Assembly: GCA_037176725.1 (NCBI GenBank)
Contig: JAZBRS010000011.1
Coordinates: forward strand, 6,882,001-6,946,000
DNA: 64,000 nt
DNA from: Posidonia oceanica
Lineage: Eukaryota > Streptophyta > Magnoliopsida > Alismatales > Posidoniaceae
Reading direction: 5' to 3'
Shown: piece after piece, positions 1-10,375 of the stretch
Position numbering within the stretch: position 1 is the first letter of the stretch
Layout: each line of letters begins with the position of its first letter
Notes under the pieces: generated by a model
The model's input: the letters and a program-made list of their open reading frames with translations, nothing else
Told to the model about the DNA's origin: nothing
Database searches by the model: none
Position numbers and translations under genes: made by a program

Positions 1-780
1 GACATCTCAAAGAACCATGGGTTCCCGTCATCCTCTATGTTGTAGCAAACTTCAAACATGCCTACTCTTGATTCCCCAACTTTTTGTCTAAGCTCCACGG
101 CCCATGGCTCAGTTGAGTCAATGGCAGGTATCCCGTGTTGCTGAACCATTATTGTTTGCTCCCAGATATTGATGGGGAACTCGATTGAGGAAGCCAGCAA
201 AGCGAGAGCATCCGCTAGTAGGTTATGACTCCGGAGGGTGTGGACGTACACCACTTGCTGAAATCGTGCCAATAGGTGGCGTGCAATGCCTTTGTATTCT
301 TCTAGCCTTGGGTTGAGAGTTCTATACTTGTTCAAATTTTGTCTTAGAACCAATTGGGAGTCTCCGATGAGTTTCAACCGCTTTGCCCCTAGCTCTAGTG
401 CTAGGCGTAGTTCGAGGATTAAGGCTTCATATTCTGCAACATTATTGGTATTTGCGGCGAAGTTTAGCTGTACGGCTCGAGGAATGAGAACTCCTTTCGA
501 AGTGAGAAGTGCTACTCCGATGCCTGCCCCTTGTCTATTGAGTGCTCCATCAAAGTAGAGGGTCCATTGTTGAGTGGGAGACTTGGTGGCTTGTATTTCC
601 AGTATCTCCTCATCAGGGAAGTCTGTCCGGACTAGTTGATAATCTTCTATTGGTAGTTCTGCCAGGTGATCTGCAATGGCCTGCCCCTTTACTGCCTTCT
701 GGGACACATATTGCAAGTCGAATTCAGTAAGGAGGAGTTGCCACCTTGCCAACCTTCCAGAGAGGGCTGGCTTCTCGAAC
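1..780 (-). pseudogene. Element A second RNase H (archaeal type), open to window edge
   Basis: On the minus strand an open frame runs from the ATG at 780 to the window edge, 260 codons without a stop. The first 60 or so codons finish the connection domain (GQAIADHLAEL). An archaeal-type RNase H follows, with all four expected acidic positions visible: Asp in LYFDGA, Glu in AEYEAL, Asp in IGDSQLV and Asp in LLADALA. This is the active RNase H of Tat elements, which degrades the RNA template during reverse transcription. It is out of frame with the upstream RH segment because about one base is missing near 783, where K-stop replaces the expected DPIKY. It would have been part of one polyprotein. 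Confidence 0.85.
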
Positions 781-781
781 A

Positions 782-1267
782 TTATTTGATTGGGTCCATT
801 TTGGCAATGTAACAGACTTTATGGGCTAGGAAGTAGTGTCTCAACTTTTGAGATGCCCATACCAAAGCCAAGCAGTACTTTTCTATGGCTGTATACTTCT
901 CTTCATAACCCAAGAAAGTTCTACTCAGATAGTAGATAGCTTTTTCCTTCTTCCCATCCTCATCATGTTGAGCTAGCACTACTCCTATTGATGATGCAGT
1001 GGCTGCCACATAGAGTAGCAAAGGCTTCCTTAGCATAGGTGCTGACAAGACTGGGGGAGTCATGAGATATGCTTTGAGTTCATCAAAAGCTTTCTGGCAT
1101 TTCTCATCCCAGGTGAATTCCCTTCCTCCTTTCAGTAACTCATAAAATGGCTTACATCGATCTGCATGCTGTGAGATGAATCTCCTAATGAATTGTAAGC
1201 AGCCAATAAGTCCCCTGAGTTCCTTGATATTTTGGGGTGGAGGCATCTGTGCCATTGCTCTGGCCTT
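782..1267 (-). pseudogene. Element A connection / degenerate first RNase H
   Basis: This is the Ty3/gypsy connection between RT and integrase: LRGLIGCLQFIRRFI thumb-like segment, TPPVLSAP, then an RNase H fold with KAIYYLSRTF and ALVWASQKLRHY. The first catalytic Asp of a normal gypsy RNase H is missing (LYVAATASSIG). That agrees with the established view that in dual-RNase-H Tat elements the first copy has lost activity and acts as a tether. The segment follows RT in the same frame after an in-frame TAG just before KARAMAQMPPP, and ends in a frameshift near 783. Confidence 0.8.
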
Positions 1268-2365
1268 CTATGGGTCCACCTCGATTCTTCTTTTGCTGAT
1301 GATGAAGCCCAACAGCTTCTCGGCAGTTACCCCGAACACACATTTCTTTGGGTTCATTTTCAACTGATATTGCCTTGCTCTGCTCAGTACCCTTCTTAGT
1401 GCCTCAAAGTGTGCCTCCCTTGTTCTTGATTTGACCAAGATATCGTCAACATACACTTCCATGCAATTGTGCATCATGTCGTGGAAGATGGCCACCATCG
1501 CTCTCTGATATGTTGCGCCGGCGTTCTTGAGGCCGAATGGCATGACTACGTAGCAGTATGTCCCCCATGGTGTGATGAACAACGTCTTCTCTTGGTCCTC
1601 CTCTGCTAGCTTAATCTGGTTGTAACCGGAGAAACCATACATGAAAGATAGTATCTCAAATCCTGTTGTATTGTCCACTAGCAAGTCAATATGTGGTAAA
1701 GGGAAGTCATCCTTGGGACAGGCGGCGTTGAGGTTACGATAGTCAATGCAAACCCGAACCTTCCCGTCCTTTTTGGCTACTGGTACTATATTTGAGACCC
1801 AACTGGGGTACACAACCACTCTGATGAATTTTGCTTTGTGGAGCTTGTCAATTTCTTCTTTGACTTTGAGGGTGAGTTCCGGCCTTAGTTGCCTTAGCTT
1901 CTGCTTGACGGGCTTGGTTCCAAAGTTTAGTGGAAGCAGGTGTTCCACTAGGGCTAAATGCAGTCCAAGCATATCCTCGTATTTGAAGGCCAGCACATCC
2001 ACAAATTCTCTCAAGATTTGGACCATTTCCTCCCACTCTTTTGGGCTCAGGCTTGCACTTATGAGTATTGGTTTTGGCTCTTCGGTGGTTCCCAGGTTGA
2101 CCTCCACGGTCTCTTCTTCAGCTGCCTTGGTTTGCTCATCATATTTGTCCATGAGGTGCTTAAGGAGGTCTGAGTCGACCTCTTGATCTTCTTCCTCATC
2201 ACTGCAGCTAACCAGCTCATACGCCTCTATTCCTGCACACTTCCCAAACTGATCAAATTCCTCTACTAAGAAGACCATGTTAGCAGTAGCTAGCTCCTGA
2301 GGCAATGCCTCTGTGTATTGACACACACGCACAGTTTGGAAGCAGTGGTCGAAGTTGACCACGAG
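1268..2365 (-). pseudogene. Element A reverse transcriptase
   Basis: All main Ty3/gypsy RT blocks are present in order: VCIDYRNLN, PLPHIDLLVDN, GFSGYNQI, MPFGLKNAGATYQR, VYVDDILVKS and KCVFGV. Motif A reads FMYGFSGYNQI where elements 1 and 2 have FMDGFSGYNQI, so the first catalytic Asp is Tyr and the enzyme would be inactive. The YVDD box is intact. The coding frame becomes usable at 2365, immediately after an AG dinucleotide (2367-2366), with two in-frame TAG codons just upstream. This fits a splice acceptor, as in the known intron between protease and RT of Ogre elements, but a splice is inferred, not shown. Confidence 0.9.
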
Positions 2366-2527
2366 CTACTAGAACTAACATGGTAATCCTCTCCCTTATT
2401 GAAAACAGAAAGTAAATTACCTTTATTTCTAGGAAATGAAAACAATGCAAAATTAAACAAAGTTTTATTTACAACATCTAGGGGGATGCCCCTAGATTTA
2501 CCTCTATCAGTAGAGGTAGGAGCTTCT
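2366..2527 (-). other. Noncoding gap between linker and RT of element A, possible Ogre-like intron
   Basis: Between the stop of the proline-rich ORF (2528) and the RT frame (2365) there is no open frame joining both. On the minus strand a donor-like AGAG/GTAAAT lies at 2501, a pyrimidine-rich TTTTCATTTCCTAG ends at 2429, and a second AG sits directly before the RT frame at 2366. Ogre elements are known to carry an intron here. Exact splice sites are uncertain, and the donor could lie further upstream, for example at the GTAAATATT near 3140. Confidence 0.4.
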
Positions 2528-3130
2528 CTAGGTGGGCTTGTCAGGGTCGACGTTCCCATCATCTTCGAGAAGCTCATAGTCGGCCCCCAGATCAGGGTCA
2601 ACTTCAGGTCTCTGAGGTTGCAGCCCTTCAGAGAGATCAGCCGTGAGGCGGCGGACCCTATCTACGAGTTGTTGTAACTTGCGTAGAGTTTGCCTCGGCC
2701 TTTGCTCCAAGGAGGAAGAGATGTCTAGAGCTAGAGGAGGCGGAGGCTTGGAAGCAGTGGTGCCGGAAGAAGAGGGAGAAGAAGGAAAAGGTGGCCGATC
2801 TGGAGGTTCGGGGGCCACGGCACCGGAAGAAGAGGGCGAAGAAGAAAGAGGTGGCCGATCCGGAGGTTTGGGGGCCGGTGCGCCTAACAGTGGTGGCGGC
2901 GACGTTGCAGTCTGACCTTCAGGAGGTTTTTCTGGCAACTCTTCTACATTCTGACCTTCGTGAGGTTTTGCTGCTACAGTCTGGCCTTTATGTGGCTCTA
3001 CTGTCAACTCTCTTGCAGTCTGACCTTCGTGAGGCTCTGCTGGCAATTCAAGTGTTTGGAATAAGCCGGAAATGTTTACGTCGGCTGTGTCCTCTGCACT
3101 TTGGAGAGTGTTTTTGGTTGATTGCGCCAA
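2528..3130 (-). CDS. Element A proline-rich linker ORF with PHEGQTA repeats
   Basis: A 200-codon open frame in the same phase as RT. It contains about five degenerate copies of a heptad such as PHEGQTA / PPEGQTA, then two copies of a PPDRPP(L/F)SSSPSSSG-type unit, then a short basic, leucine-rich stretch (LRKLQQLVDRVRRLTADL) that could form a helix. No enzyme motif is seen. The position, between the G-patch and RT, equals that of the long low-complexity linkers of elements 1 and 2. It could be coding linker or retained intron sequence; low-complexity repeats make coding status uncertain. Confidence 0.5.
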   Translation of the reverse strand: MAQSTKNTLQSAEDTADVNISGLFQTLELPAEPHEGQTARELTVEPHKGQTVAAKPHEGQNVEELPEKPPEGQTATSPPPLLGAPAPKPPDRPPLSSSPSSSGAVAPEPPDRPPFPSSPSSSGTTASKPPPPLALDISSSLEQRPRQTLRKLQQLVDRVRRLTADLSEGLQPQRPEVDPDLGADYELLEDDGNVDPDKPT

Positions 3131-3200
3131 AATAATATTTACAGGGGGATGAATTCGAATCGAATATCCCTATGCTAGTGAAATGTCCTTGTAGATTCCA

Positions 3201-3446
3201 CTATATTGGTCGTCTGTCGGGGAACTGGTCGAAACCGAGTCCTCCCCTTCCTTCTCTGTCACAGGCCTTCACTGGCTCCTTCATTCCCTTTCCTTCTGGG
3301 CCTAAGCCCTGGCCTTTCTTGTAGCCAATTCTCCTCATGATTTTCCATCCCACATTCATGGACAGTCCTTTGCTTTTGGAGGGTTCCTTCTTCTTGTGAA
3401 ATAACCTAGGCCTGGCCCACTTGTCCCTCAGCTCGACCATAGACAC
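3201..3446 (-). pseudogene. Element A G-patch domain downstream of protease
   Basis: In the gag-pro frame, roughly 45 residues match a canonical G-patch: a hydrophobic start, then GYKKGQGLG, PEGKG, EPV and GRGGLGF. G-patches are glycine-rich RNA-binding or helicase-activating modules; betaretroviruses carry one at the end of the protease, which is established knowledge. Finding it directly after a retropepsin in a Ty3/gypsy element is a parallel arrangement. The frame is continuous with the protease apart from a TGA at 3485-3483, and ends at 3201. Confidence 0.75.
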
Positions 3447-3485
3447 TACATTCTTGCCTATTTTGGCACGGGTCAGCTTTTCTCA

Positions 3486-4184
3486 CACACTAAACTGATG
3501 TGGCAGGTTTATCACATTTGCCTCTGCTTCTTGGCCTGGTATGTCTCCTGCTATCTTGATGATTTTCCCATCGTGTGGGAATTTCAGGCATTGGTGCCGA
3601 GGAGATGATACTCCTTTTAGACTGTCCAGCCATTGTCTCCCCTAGATGATCTGATACGGGACATTGACGTCTATGACGATTCGTTGGGTTAGAACCTGAG
3701 CTGGTCCTATCCCTATCTTTGTGGTCCACTTGCCGTGCACTTTTCTTTTGCTGTCATCATACCCGGCAATCGTCATATCAATGGGGGTTAAGGAGGCCTC
3801 AATCACGCCCAAGGCTCGTATTGTATTCAACGAGCATATGTTCATTGATGCACCAGTATCTATGAGCACTTCAGAAATTAAGTAATTATTTATAGAAATG
3901 GTTACATTCAATGGAGCTTTTCTCCTCTCTATTGGTGCCAACTCGCTATCAGCAAAAGTAATGATTGGCTCTACAAAGGCTACTGTAGCTATGATATGGA
4001 GTTCCTCCGTTGGCATGTATGGGGCAACTTGGGCCTTCACTAGCACTTCTAGCAGAGCTTTCCGGTGTTCATTTGAGCTGTTTATGAGGTCATAGATCGA
4101 GATCCTGGCCTACGTCTTCTTTAATTGCTCTAAGATGTCATATTCTGCCGACCCAGGTCCTATTTCGAGTCTGACCGGCTCTGC
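3486..4184 (-). pseudogene. Element A main retropepsin (aspartic protease)
   Basis: The segment opens with the motif ISIYDLINSSNEHRKAL, the counterpart of ISIWDLIHTSVEHHEAF that precedes the protease of element 1. It then has an intact catalytic box LIDTGASMN and a C-terminal GRQWL box. The Leu codon that should precede GRQWL is a TAG at 3644-3642, so the domain is cut near its end. The protease would process the Gag-Pol polyprotein. It follows the extra retropepsin-like domain in the same frame. Confidence 0.8.
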
Positions 4185-5412
4185 TTACTCTGCTGGTGGC
4201 ATGATTCGATTGGACAGCCTCCCTCCTCTGGTGATGGGCGCAGCAGCCTCATTTCCTTTAGATGCTCCCTTCTTGAGCGGCCAGGCGAAGATGGACTCCT
4301 TCCGTATAGAACCGCCGAGCTCTGGTGGCTTTGTGGCCCTAGCTCGCTGCTCTGTTGGCACTCGGAAGATTGGGGATGATGGAGTAGTAGTGTTCCGGTG
4401 TACTGAAGTACTGAGGGCCGGCAATTGACTTGATGGTGGCCTTGCTGCTCTGAAGATTGGAGAGACTGGTGGCGACAGCAACTTGGGCTCCCATAGTGGT
4501 GATTTTCTCCATGGCAGACGTTGTGACTCCTCCTCTTCCTGAAGGGTTGCAATTTGTGGCTCTGACATTTTGAATGTGCATAGAATCCCTGGTCGGTTGG
4601 CTGGAATGCTAACAACCGCTCCTTGGTATTTGAATTTTAGCATTTGATGAACCGAAGATGCTACAGCCCTGACCTCCGCTAGCCAAGACCTCCCTAGGAT
4701 GAGTGGCTCCAGAACTTCCTCCTTTATAATGATCACCGAAGTGATACTGGTCAAAGGACCGACTGTGATTTCCATGGGTATTGTCCCTAGTGCCAACTTC
4801 TCTTTCTGATCAAACCCAGTGCACATAAAGGGAGTCCTATCCAACTCGCCCTCATTTAGCCCCAAGCTCTGGAGTGTGGAGAGAGAACTGAGGCTTCGGC
4901 TTGCTCTAGTGTCGACCAATACTCCTTGTAGCACATTATCATTAATTCCCACTGTGATGACGAGTGGCAGCTCTTGCTTATGTGGGGGCGAAAGCTTTGA
5001 ATCTTTGAAGACTATATTTTCCCGTTCAAATTGCTGATTGGCTTTTTGAACTTGGCTTTCTTCCTCTATGTCTTCTTGTGGCTCCTCCACTACTGCGGTG
5101 AGGTTGAACTGGCTAAGGAGCTCCTTCACTGTCAGTTCCTTGTCTGCCTCACTGTCCCAATCATGATCCGAGATCATTCCCCAATGCTCAGCTTGACTGT
5201 CCCAGACCTCCTCTAGTATGACATGGTTGTCCCAGTCCTTTGATGGATTAGGGAGCTGCTCGTCCTGGAATGCCATGACTTGATGCTTGGGGAGAGGGTC
5301 GCTGTAGACCTGTTGAGACGTCCCTGTCTGCTTTCTTTGTTTAGCTCTTTTGACCAGGACATCCCATTCGAACACATCTGCCTCCACCATGTCATAGACT
5401 ATGTCCCTGAAA
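4185..5412 (-). pseudogene. Element A extra, degenerate retropepsin domain upstream of the main protease
   Basis: A 401-codon open frame (from 5390) begins with an acidic, low-complexity spacer. From about residue 141 it carries a retropepsin fold: LVDTRAS where a normal enzyme has DTGAS, then ILGRSWL and an HQMLKFKYQG tail that matches the HQCLKFPHDG tail of the downstream protease. The Gly-to-Arg change at the active site would disable it. The last 100 residues are Ser/Pro-rich. Two retropepsin-like copies in tandem is not the usual Ty3/gypsy layout; it may be a domain duplication in this sublineage. Confidence 0.75.
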
Positions 5413-7196
5413 GTCTAGCAGTCATTGATGTTGTGACCATGCATTCTATGGAACTGGCAGTATTTGCTCCGGTCACAATTCTGCAATTCAGGCCTAGCTG
5501 GTGGGAATTCGAGTGCTTTTGCTTCCTCTAGTTCTATGAACATGTCAACCAGTGTGACTGGTAGAGGAGGGTAATAGTCACTTCTTCCCTTTTTGCGTGG
5601 CATTGGAGGGGGAACATTATGATAACCGCTCCCATTCCCAGTGTTGTTGGGGGGATTTCTGTTGTTGGCTTGGCTATTTTGATTACCCCTAGTCCATTGC
5701 AGCCGGGGAGCAATCCACATAGGGCGGATCTGTTACTGAGGAGGAGGATTATTCCATGCCTGCTGCTGCTAAGGAGGGCGACTCCATGCTTGTTGTTGCT
5801 GAGGAGGAGGGTGGCTCCATGTTGGCTGTTGCTGAGGAGGAGGGTGGCTCTAAGCTTGCTGTTGCTGAGGAGGAGGGTGGCTCCATGGTGGCTGCTGTGA
5901 AGCTAGTATAGCTCTTTGTTCGAACTGCCTGGGGGCGGGGCTCATCTTGTTGACGACTCCGGTCACTCCCTCTACCACCTGTGCTTTCCGGTTTTTCTTT
6001 GGCTCCTCCATGAATTCATGCAAGTTCTCATTAACGGAGGCCGCCACTTCATACAAAGCCGTAACATTGGGACAATAGGCATTCACTAGCCCCTTCTTCA
6101 TTGGTCCAGTCGTGTTTGCAATGAGGGTCTGGACCACTTGTCTCTCCGGAATGGTCAGCCCTGATCTGGCTGCCATTTTCCACCATCTGTTGGCGAATGT
6201 TACCCAGCTTTCGCCTTGCTTCATGACCTCCTTGCTTAGGTCGTGGAAGGTTGGCTTTGGGTCTATCTTGTGCTGGTACTTTGTGAGGAAGCTCTCTTTG
6301 ATTTTATCAAAGCTGCTGAGGTCTTCCTTGGAAAGAGTGAGTTACCAATCCATGGGTTCTCCCTCGAGTGAGTAGAAAAACAAGTGTACCACAAGCCCCA
6401 AATCATGGAAATAGGGGGCTGACTCCATTTGGAACCGCACTAGGTGACTGAGTGGGTTGGTGGTTCCATTGAACTTGGGAGTCTTCGGGTACTTGAAGCC
6501 TGGAGGTAATCTGAATGGGGGAAACCGGCTCATGTCAAAGTTTGCCGGAGCCTGGGTATGTACCCTTAATGCACTGAGCATTTTTCTCATCTCATCCAAA
6601 TTTGTTATCCCGGCTGATGGGGTCGGGACATGTGGATTGAAGGACGGATGGTTCTACTGCTGATGGAGGTAGCTGTTGCAGAAATGTTGAGGTGCGACAT
6701 GCTCGTATCGCGGGGGAGATGCCTGGTGGTAATGATGATCTGGTCGAGGCTGATTGCCTACCAGAGGTGGTTGGGGATGTCTCAGATAGACTCCTTCCTT
6801 GTATTTGCCATGTGGCATGTAGTTGTGTTCCTGAATCAAGGGGTTGGCCCTTGAGTTATAAGCTCCGTTGAGCACTGTGCCCTAACCTGGGTGGTTTGTG
6901 TCCGGCGATGGGTTGCCATTTGGTCCCTGGTATAGATCTTCAAGGGTATGGTCCGCAACTGGCCTTCGTTGTCCTTCACCGAGGTGGGGTGGCTGCTGGA
7001 GGTTGTTTAGACATGGCCTCGTTTGGGCTGATGTCTCTTCGTTTAAGAACTAGTACATGGCTCTATACTGGATTGAGTCCGGATCTAAGACTTCTCTGGT
7101 GATTGGGTGGTAGATTGTAGGCTCCTCTCCCAAGGTACTTGCAGAGTCCGACCTCTCTCTTTCTGGCTAATCAGCTTCGTGGATTTGATTCATCAT
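5413..7196 (-). pseudogene. Element A gag
   Basis: The best start is the ATG pair at 7196-7191 on the minus strand, which sets the frame later used by protease and G-patch. A variable N-terminal part is followed by a capsid-like core (PKFNGTTNPLSHLVRFQ, then SWVTFANRWWKMA) of the retrotransposon gag family, a Gln/Pro-rich stretch with repeated PPQQQQ units encoded near 5730-5900, and a CQFHRMHGHNINDC zinc-knuckle-like motif at 5460-5415. The frame is broken by at least seven stops, including TAG codons near 7167 and 7061 and one at the last Gln codon of gag. Gag would form the particle that holds the RNA. Confidence 0.85.
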
Positions 7197-8746
7197 TGCT
7201 GCAGCTTTTGAGATAAAATTGGCTTCAGGGCGTAATACGCCTCAGTGTAAGGCATATAACGTTGGACGCACAATATCAAACGTACAACACCCCTAACAAT
7301 GTTCCTCCTGCTTTCTCCTGTCTTTTCTTTTCTGCTTTTTTTCCTTTTCTCCTTTTCCAATTTTTGTTTTTTTCTTTTTTTTTCTTTTGCTCTCTTCTTT
7401 TTTTTTTGATTTTTTTTTTTTTGCTCTCTTTTTTTCTTTTCTTCTCTTTTTTGTTTTTTTGGCTTTTCTCTTTTTTTCTTTTTCTTTTTTGAAGGATTTA
7501 CAAATGCAAAGGACAAGAAATTACAAGAACTTGGAAATTTTAATACAGATTCCTAAAAGAAATAAAAATAAAACTAAATTGTTATGGGTTTTTCCAAATG
7601 TCTTCCCCTGCCAAAAAAATCACAAAGGAGCTAAAAAATATAACAGCCACACAAAGAATACGTTAAACGCTTAACCTACTACGTATAACGTTATACACAA
7701 GGATCTCAGCGGCTAACGCCCTGTTTCAGAGAACTGCACAGCAACACTTTCAATCAGCGATTTAAGATTTTAATTTTTGTTTTCACTTTGAGATTAGTGC
7801 TTTAAACCTGTAGTAGCTCTTTGGGTTCCTTAAGGCTTAGGTATGGCTTTTTTTTGGAATTTCTAAGACTCCTCACAAGATGGGTGAATATGATTGGTAC
7901 TACCCCCTACCTCAACTCCTGAGGATGCTAGGGGGAGCCTGAATACACTTAGGTCCCTACCCCGTAGAGGTAGAGCCCATCGTACTCGGGATTGATCGGG
8001 TCACTCACGTATCCACACACAGAAGAAATAAACAAACCACGGAAAGGGGGAGGGAGGAATACAAGTCAAGGCTTGAGGTTCTAATTATCTTTCACGGAAG
8101 GCCAAGGAAGAAGGAGGGCCCCTAGCAAAAGATAATGACAATACAAGTACCTTTTCAAAGCCCTTTGCAACAGAGGTGCTTGGGACCTAGATGGTTACTT
8201 ATATAACCCAAGAAATGACACAAGCAATTTAGTTCCCAATGAGGGCCATGCAAGTCATATAAAAAGATGTGATTTTTTTTTTTGTTATTTTTTGCAAAGC
8301 ACCTAAAGAAACTGAAGTTCCGGTCCCTACGGCAGAGCCGATCACCTCACACCTCAGTTCTTTGGACCAGTTATAACAAGGAAAACTAAAAGAAATTTTA
8401 AAACAGAAGGGTTCCAATTCAGTAGTCGTTAGACGCGGTATCGCAGCGACCAATGTTAGACGTGCCAGATCACGCGTATAACGTACTGACAGTATTTTTT
8501 CAAAAAACAGTACTTTTACAGATCACCCCCATGCCCGAGAATCCAAAGAGAAGGGGGAGGTGATTTCAGTTATTGGAACGAGGAAAACAAATGGAAAAGA
8601 TCACGACGCCTCAAAACACTACGAGGAATTTCGCCGCTTCTTTAAAACATACGAAAAAATAAGAAACTAAAACTAAACTAAGAATGTCAACAATGAAGGA
8701 GAAAGAAGAAAGGAAGGGTTACTTACCTTGCACGGGGGCACTTTTA
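7197..8746 (-). other. Element A leader between PBS and gag
   Basis: No gene is supported here. The stretch 7313-7493 is almost pure pyrimidine on the plus strand (purine-rich, A/G, in element sense); the open frames over it are low complexity. Around 7255-7285, 7665-7735 and 8430-8490 there are short inverted segments with cores such as CGTATAACG, CGTTATAC and GTTGGACGC. They resemble the double-hairpin modules in the LTRs of element 2. Confidence 0.5.
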
Positions 8747-9180
8747 GCCGTCCCACCGTGATCGCCAGATTGTGGATATGGGGTTTTTTGAAGTGCGAGG
8801 TGAAGAAGAAGATGAGATGGGAGGTTTGGGGAAGAAGAGGCTTCTCTTGGCTCTCTCTCTTGCTCGCTCTATCTTCTCATTCTCAGGGTCTCCTTCTTTG
8901 TATCCGACTCCGTCACTCCACGTGTGATGGAATCGGTGTAATCGCCACTCTCGGTTTGCTTTCGCCGTCCCACCGTGATCGCCAGATTGTGGATATGGGG
9001 TTTTTTGAAGTGCGAGGTGAAGAAGAAGATGAGATGGGAGGTTTGGGGAAGAAGAGGCTTCTCTTGGCTCTCTCTCTTGCTCGCTCTTTCTTCTCTTTCT
9101 CGGGGTCCCCTTCTTTGTATCCGACTCCGTCACTCCACGTGTGATGGAATCGGTGTAATCGCCACTCTCGGTTTGCTTCG
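8747..9180. repeat. 217-bp perfect-phase tandem duplication across the LTR/PBS junction of element A
   Basis: Two near-identical 217-bp units (8747-8963 and 8964-9180) lie head to tail; the offset is 217 at every checkpoint compared. On the minus strand each unit includes a LTR-like end (CCACA), a 3-nt spacer and TGGCGATCACGGTGGGAC. The putative U5 end and PBS are therefore present twice. Overlapping long ORFs in this stretch exist only because the repeat keeps frame. Confidence 0.9.
8750..8767 (-). other. Putative primer binding site of element A (second copy at 8967-8984)
   Basis: On the minus strand TGGCGATCACGGTGGGAC starts with TGG, as expected for pairing with a tRNA 3' CCA, three bases after a CA dinucleotide that fits the LTR end. 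I cannot name the tRNA. The identical site in the other duplicate unit is equally possible. Confidence 0.5.
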
Positions 9181-10375
9181 ACGCCTTTGGGGAGATGTAG
9201 TGTGGTTGCGGGTTCAGCGACCTTGGGACAACGCCAGCGTTGCCCAAGGGTGCCCGTGCTTGGTAAGCTCTTTCTTCCTTCTTCCTCCTTGTATGACAAA
9301 AGTTAGCAAAGCAAAACAAACAAGACAATATAAAAATGGATCAATATGTGTAGTAACCTACCCAGAATTAGTAGAAAAGAAAATAAAGAAAGTGTGTGAG
9401 ATACGTACCCGAGGGGTTTGATCCCCCCGATTGCAACTAAAAGAGATGTATGCCTAGTTAAAACAGTTTATGAACTTGAAATAAAAATGCTTGATTATAC
9501 TACGGAATTAAACATGTGATATCAGAAATGCAAAGGAAACAAATGAAATAGAGTCTCCTCTGTCTATGCACAAGGTGCAAACTGTGTTGGCTTGAAGCCG
9601 ACAACGACAATAGGATCCTCAAGCTTTTTCTAAGACTCTCTTTCTTTTCAAAAACTCTCTTCTCTCTTTCAATTCTTAAGGGCCTCACTTCTCTAAGATT
9701 TTTAATCTCAAGAGCATGTGAGTTCCAAAAGTTTCTTCACTCCTTTTCTCTCTCAAAATTCCGGCCTTGAACTCAGTGGGGGTACCCTTGCTTTTATAAA
9801 AGCAAGGGAGGAACAAAAAAGGACACAAATGCCAAGTCAGCAGAGTTTCCTATTTCAGAGGTGTTATATGCTGGAAAACCAGCGTATAAAGTTATAAGCG
9901 AGGGAACTCACGTATAACGACCTCCAAGGCATAACTGCCAGGATCAGAGAAGATTCTCCAATTAAGGAGTCTTTAAGTGTGATTAAACTCGGCTTTGATG
10001 GCTTTGGCCAGTCAATAGGTTTCAAAGAAGGCAAAAACATGATTTTTGGATTAGGGAAAGCTTTGGCTAACTGGGTTGCCACCTTGGACGCTGGAAAGCC
10101 AGTGGCTAATGTTAGCCGCTGGAAAACCAACAGCCAACGTTGTACACTGAGAAGCCAGTGGACAATACCCTTAATCAGTTTAACTTCCAAATTTGGTCAA
10201 GACGTGAAGAACACTCAGGTTGCCAACATTTGGGGCTTAGAAAGGTATAGTATTTTAGACTTGAGAGGAACATTTGGCTCAAGTGAGATTCAAAAATGAG
10301 TGGAGGGCTTCTAAGAGCGACCTAATGCAAGAGACTATCCTAACATGAAGGGAGTGCCAAAACGGGGTATCTACA
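8771..10375 (-). repeat. 5' LTR of element A
   Basis: On the minus strand the LTR begins TGTAGATACCCC at 10375 and ends with CA at 8771, or at 8988 if the first duplicate unit marks the true end. The length is 1.6 or 1.4 kb. The second LTR is outside the window, so the inner boundary is inferred from the PBS alone. Double-hairpin segments lie at 9866-9935 and 10080-10165. Confidence 0.65.
9793..9801 (-). promoter_or_regulatory. TATA box candidate in element A LTR
   Basis: TTATAAA inside a 23-bp near-palindrome (arms CTTGCTTTTA / TAAAAGCAAG). It is the only strong TATA motif I see in this LTR. It would give a U3 of about 0.6 kb and a transcript start near 9765 on the minus strand. Confidence 0.5.

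Larger units (their letters stand above)
1..10375 (-). mobile_element. Element A: Tat-lineage Ty3/gypsy retrotransposon, 5' LTR to RNase H, runs off the left edge
   Basis: Read on the minus strand, this stretch holds a 5' LTR, PBS, leader, gag, two retropepsin-like domains, a G-patch, a proline-rich linker, RT, a degenerate RNase H and a second archaeal-type RNase H. Integrase and 3' LTR would lie left of base 1. The dual RNase H is a known mark of the Tat clade (which includes Ogre). The right end, read on the minus strand, starts TGTAGATACCCC at 10375. The next base resumes the LTR of element 2 (10376 corresponds to 51841), so A sits inside that LTR in opposite orientation. Gag-pro is one frame with several stops; RT lacks a catalytic Asp; one frameshift lies near 783. 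The copy is therefore dead. Confidence 0.9.

Noticed and set aside
1746..2186. Plus-strand ORFs opposite RT and gag
   Set aside because: Shadows of the true coding frames; no independent motif.
7193..7516. Lys/Glu-rich ORF on the minus strand, Phe-rich ORFs on the plus strand
   Set aside because: Low-complexity purine tract; any frame is open.
8744..9328. 194-codon minus-strand ORF with an internal repeat
   Set aside because: It is made of the 217-bp duplication across the LTR/PBS junction; no family is recognised and a second frame is open over the same bases.
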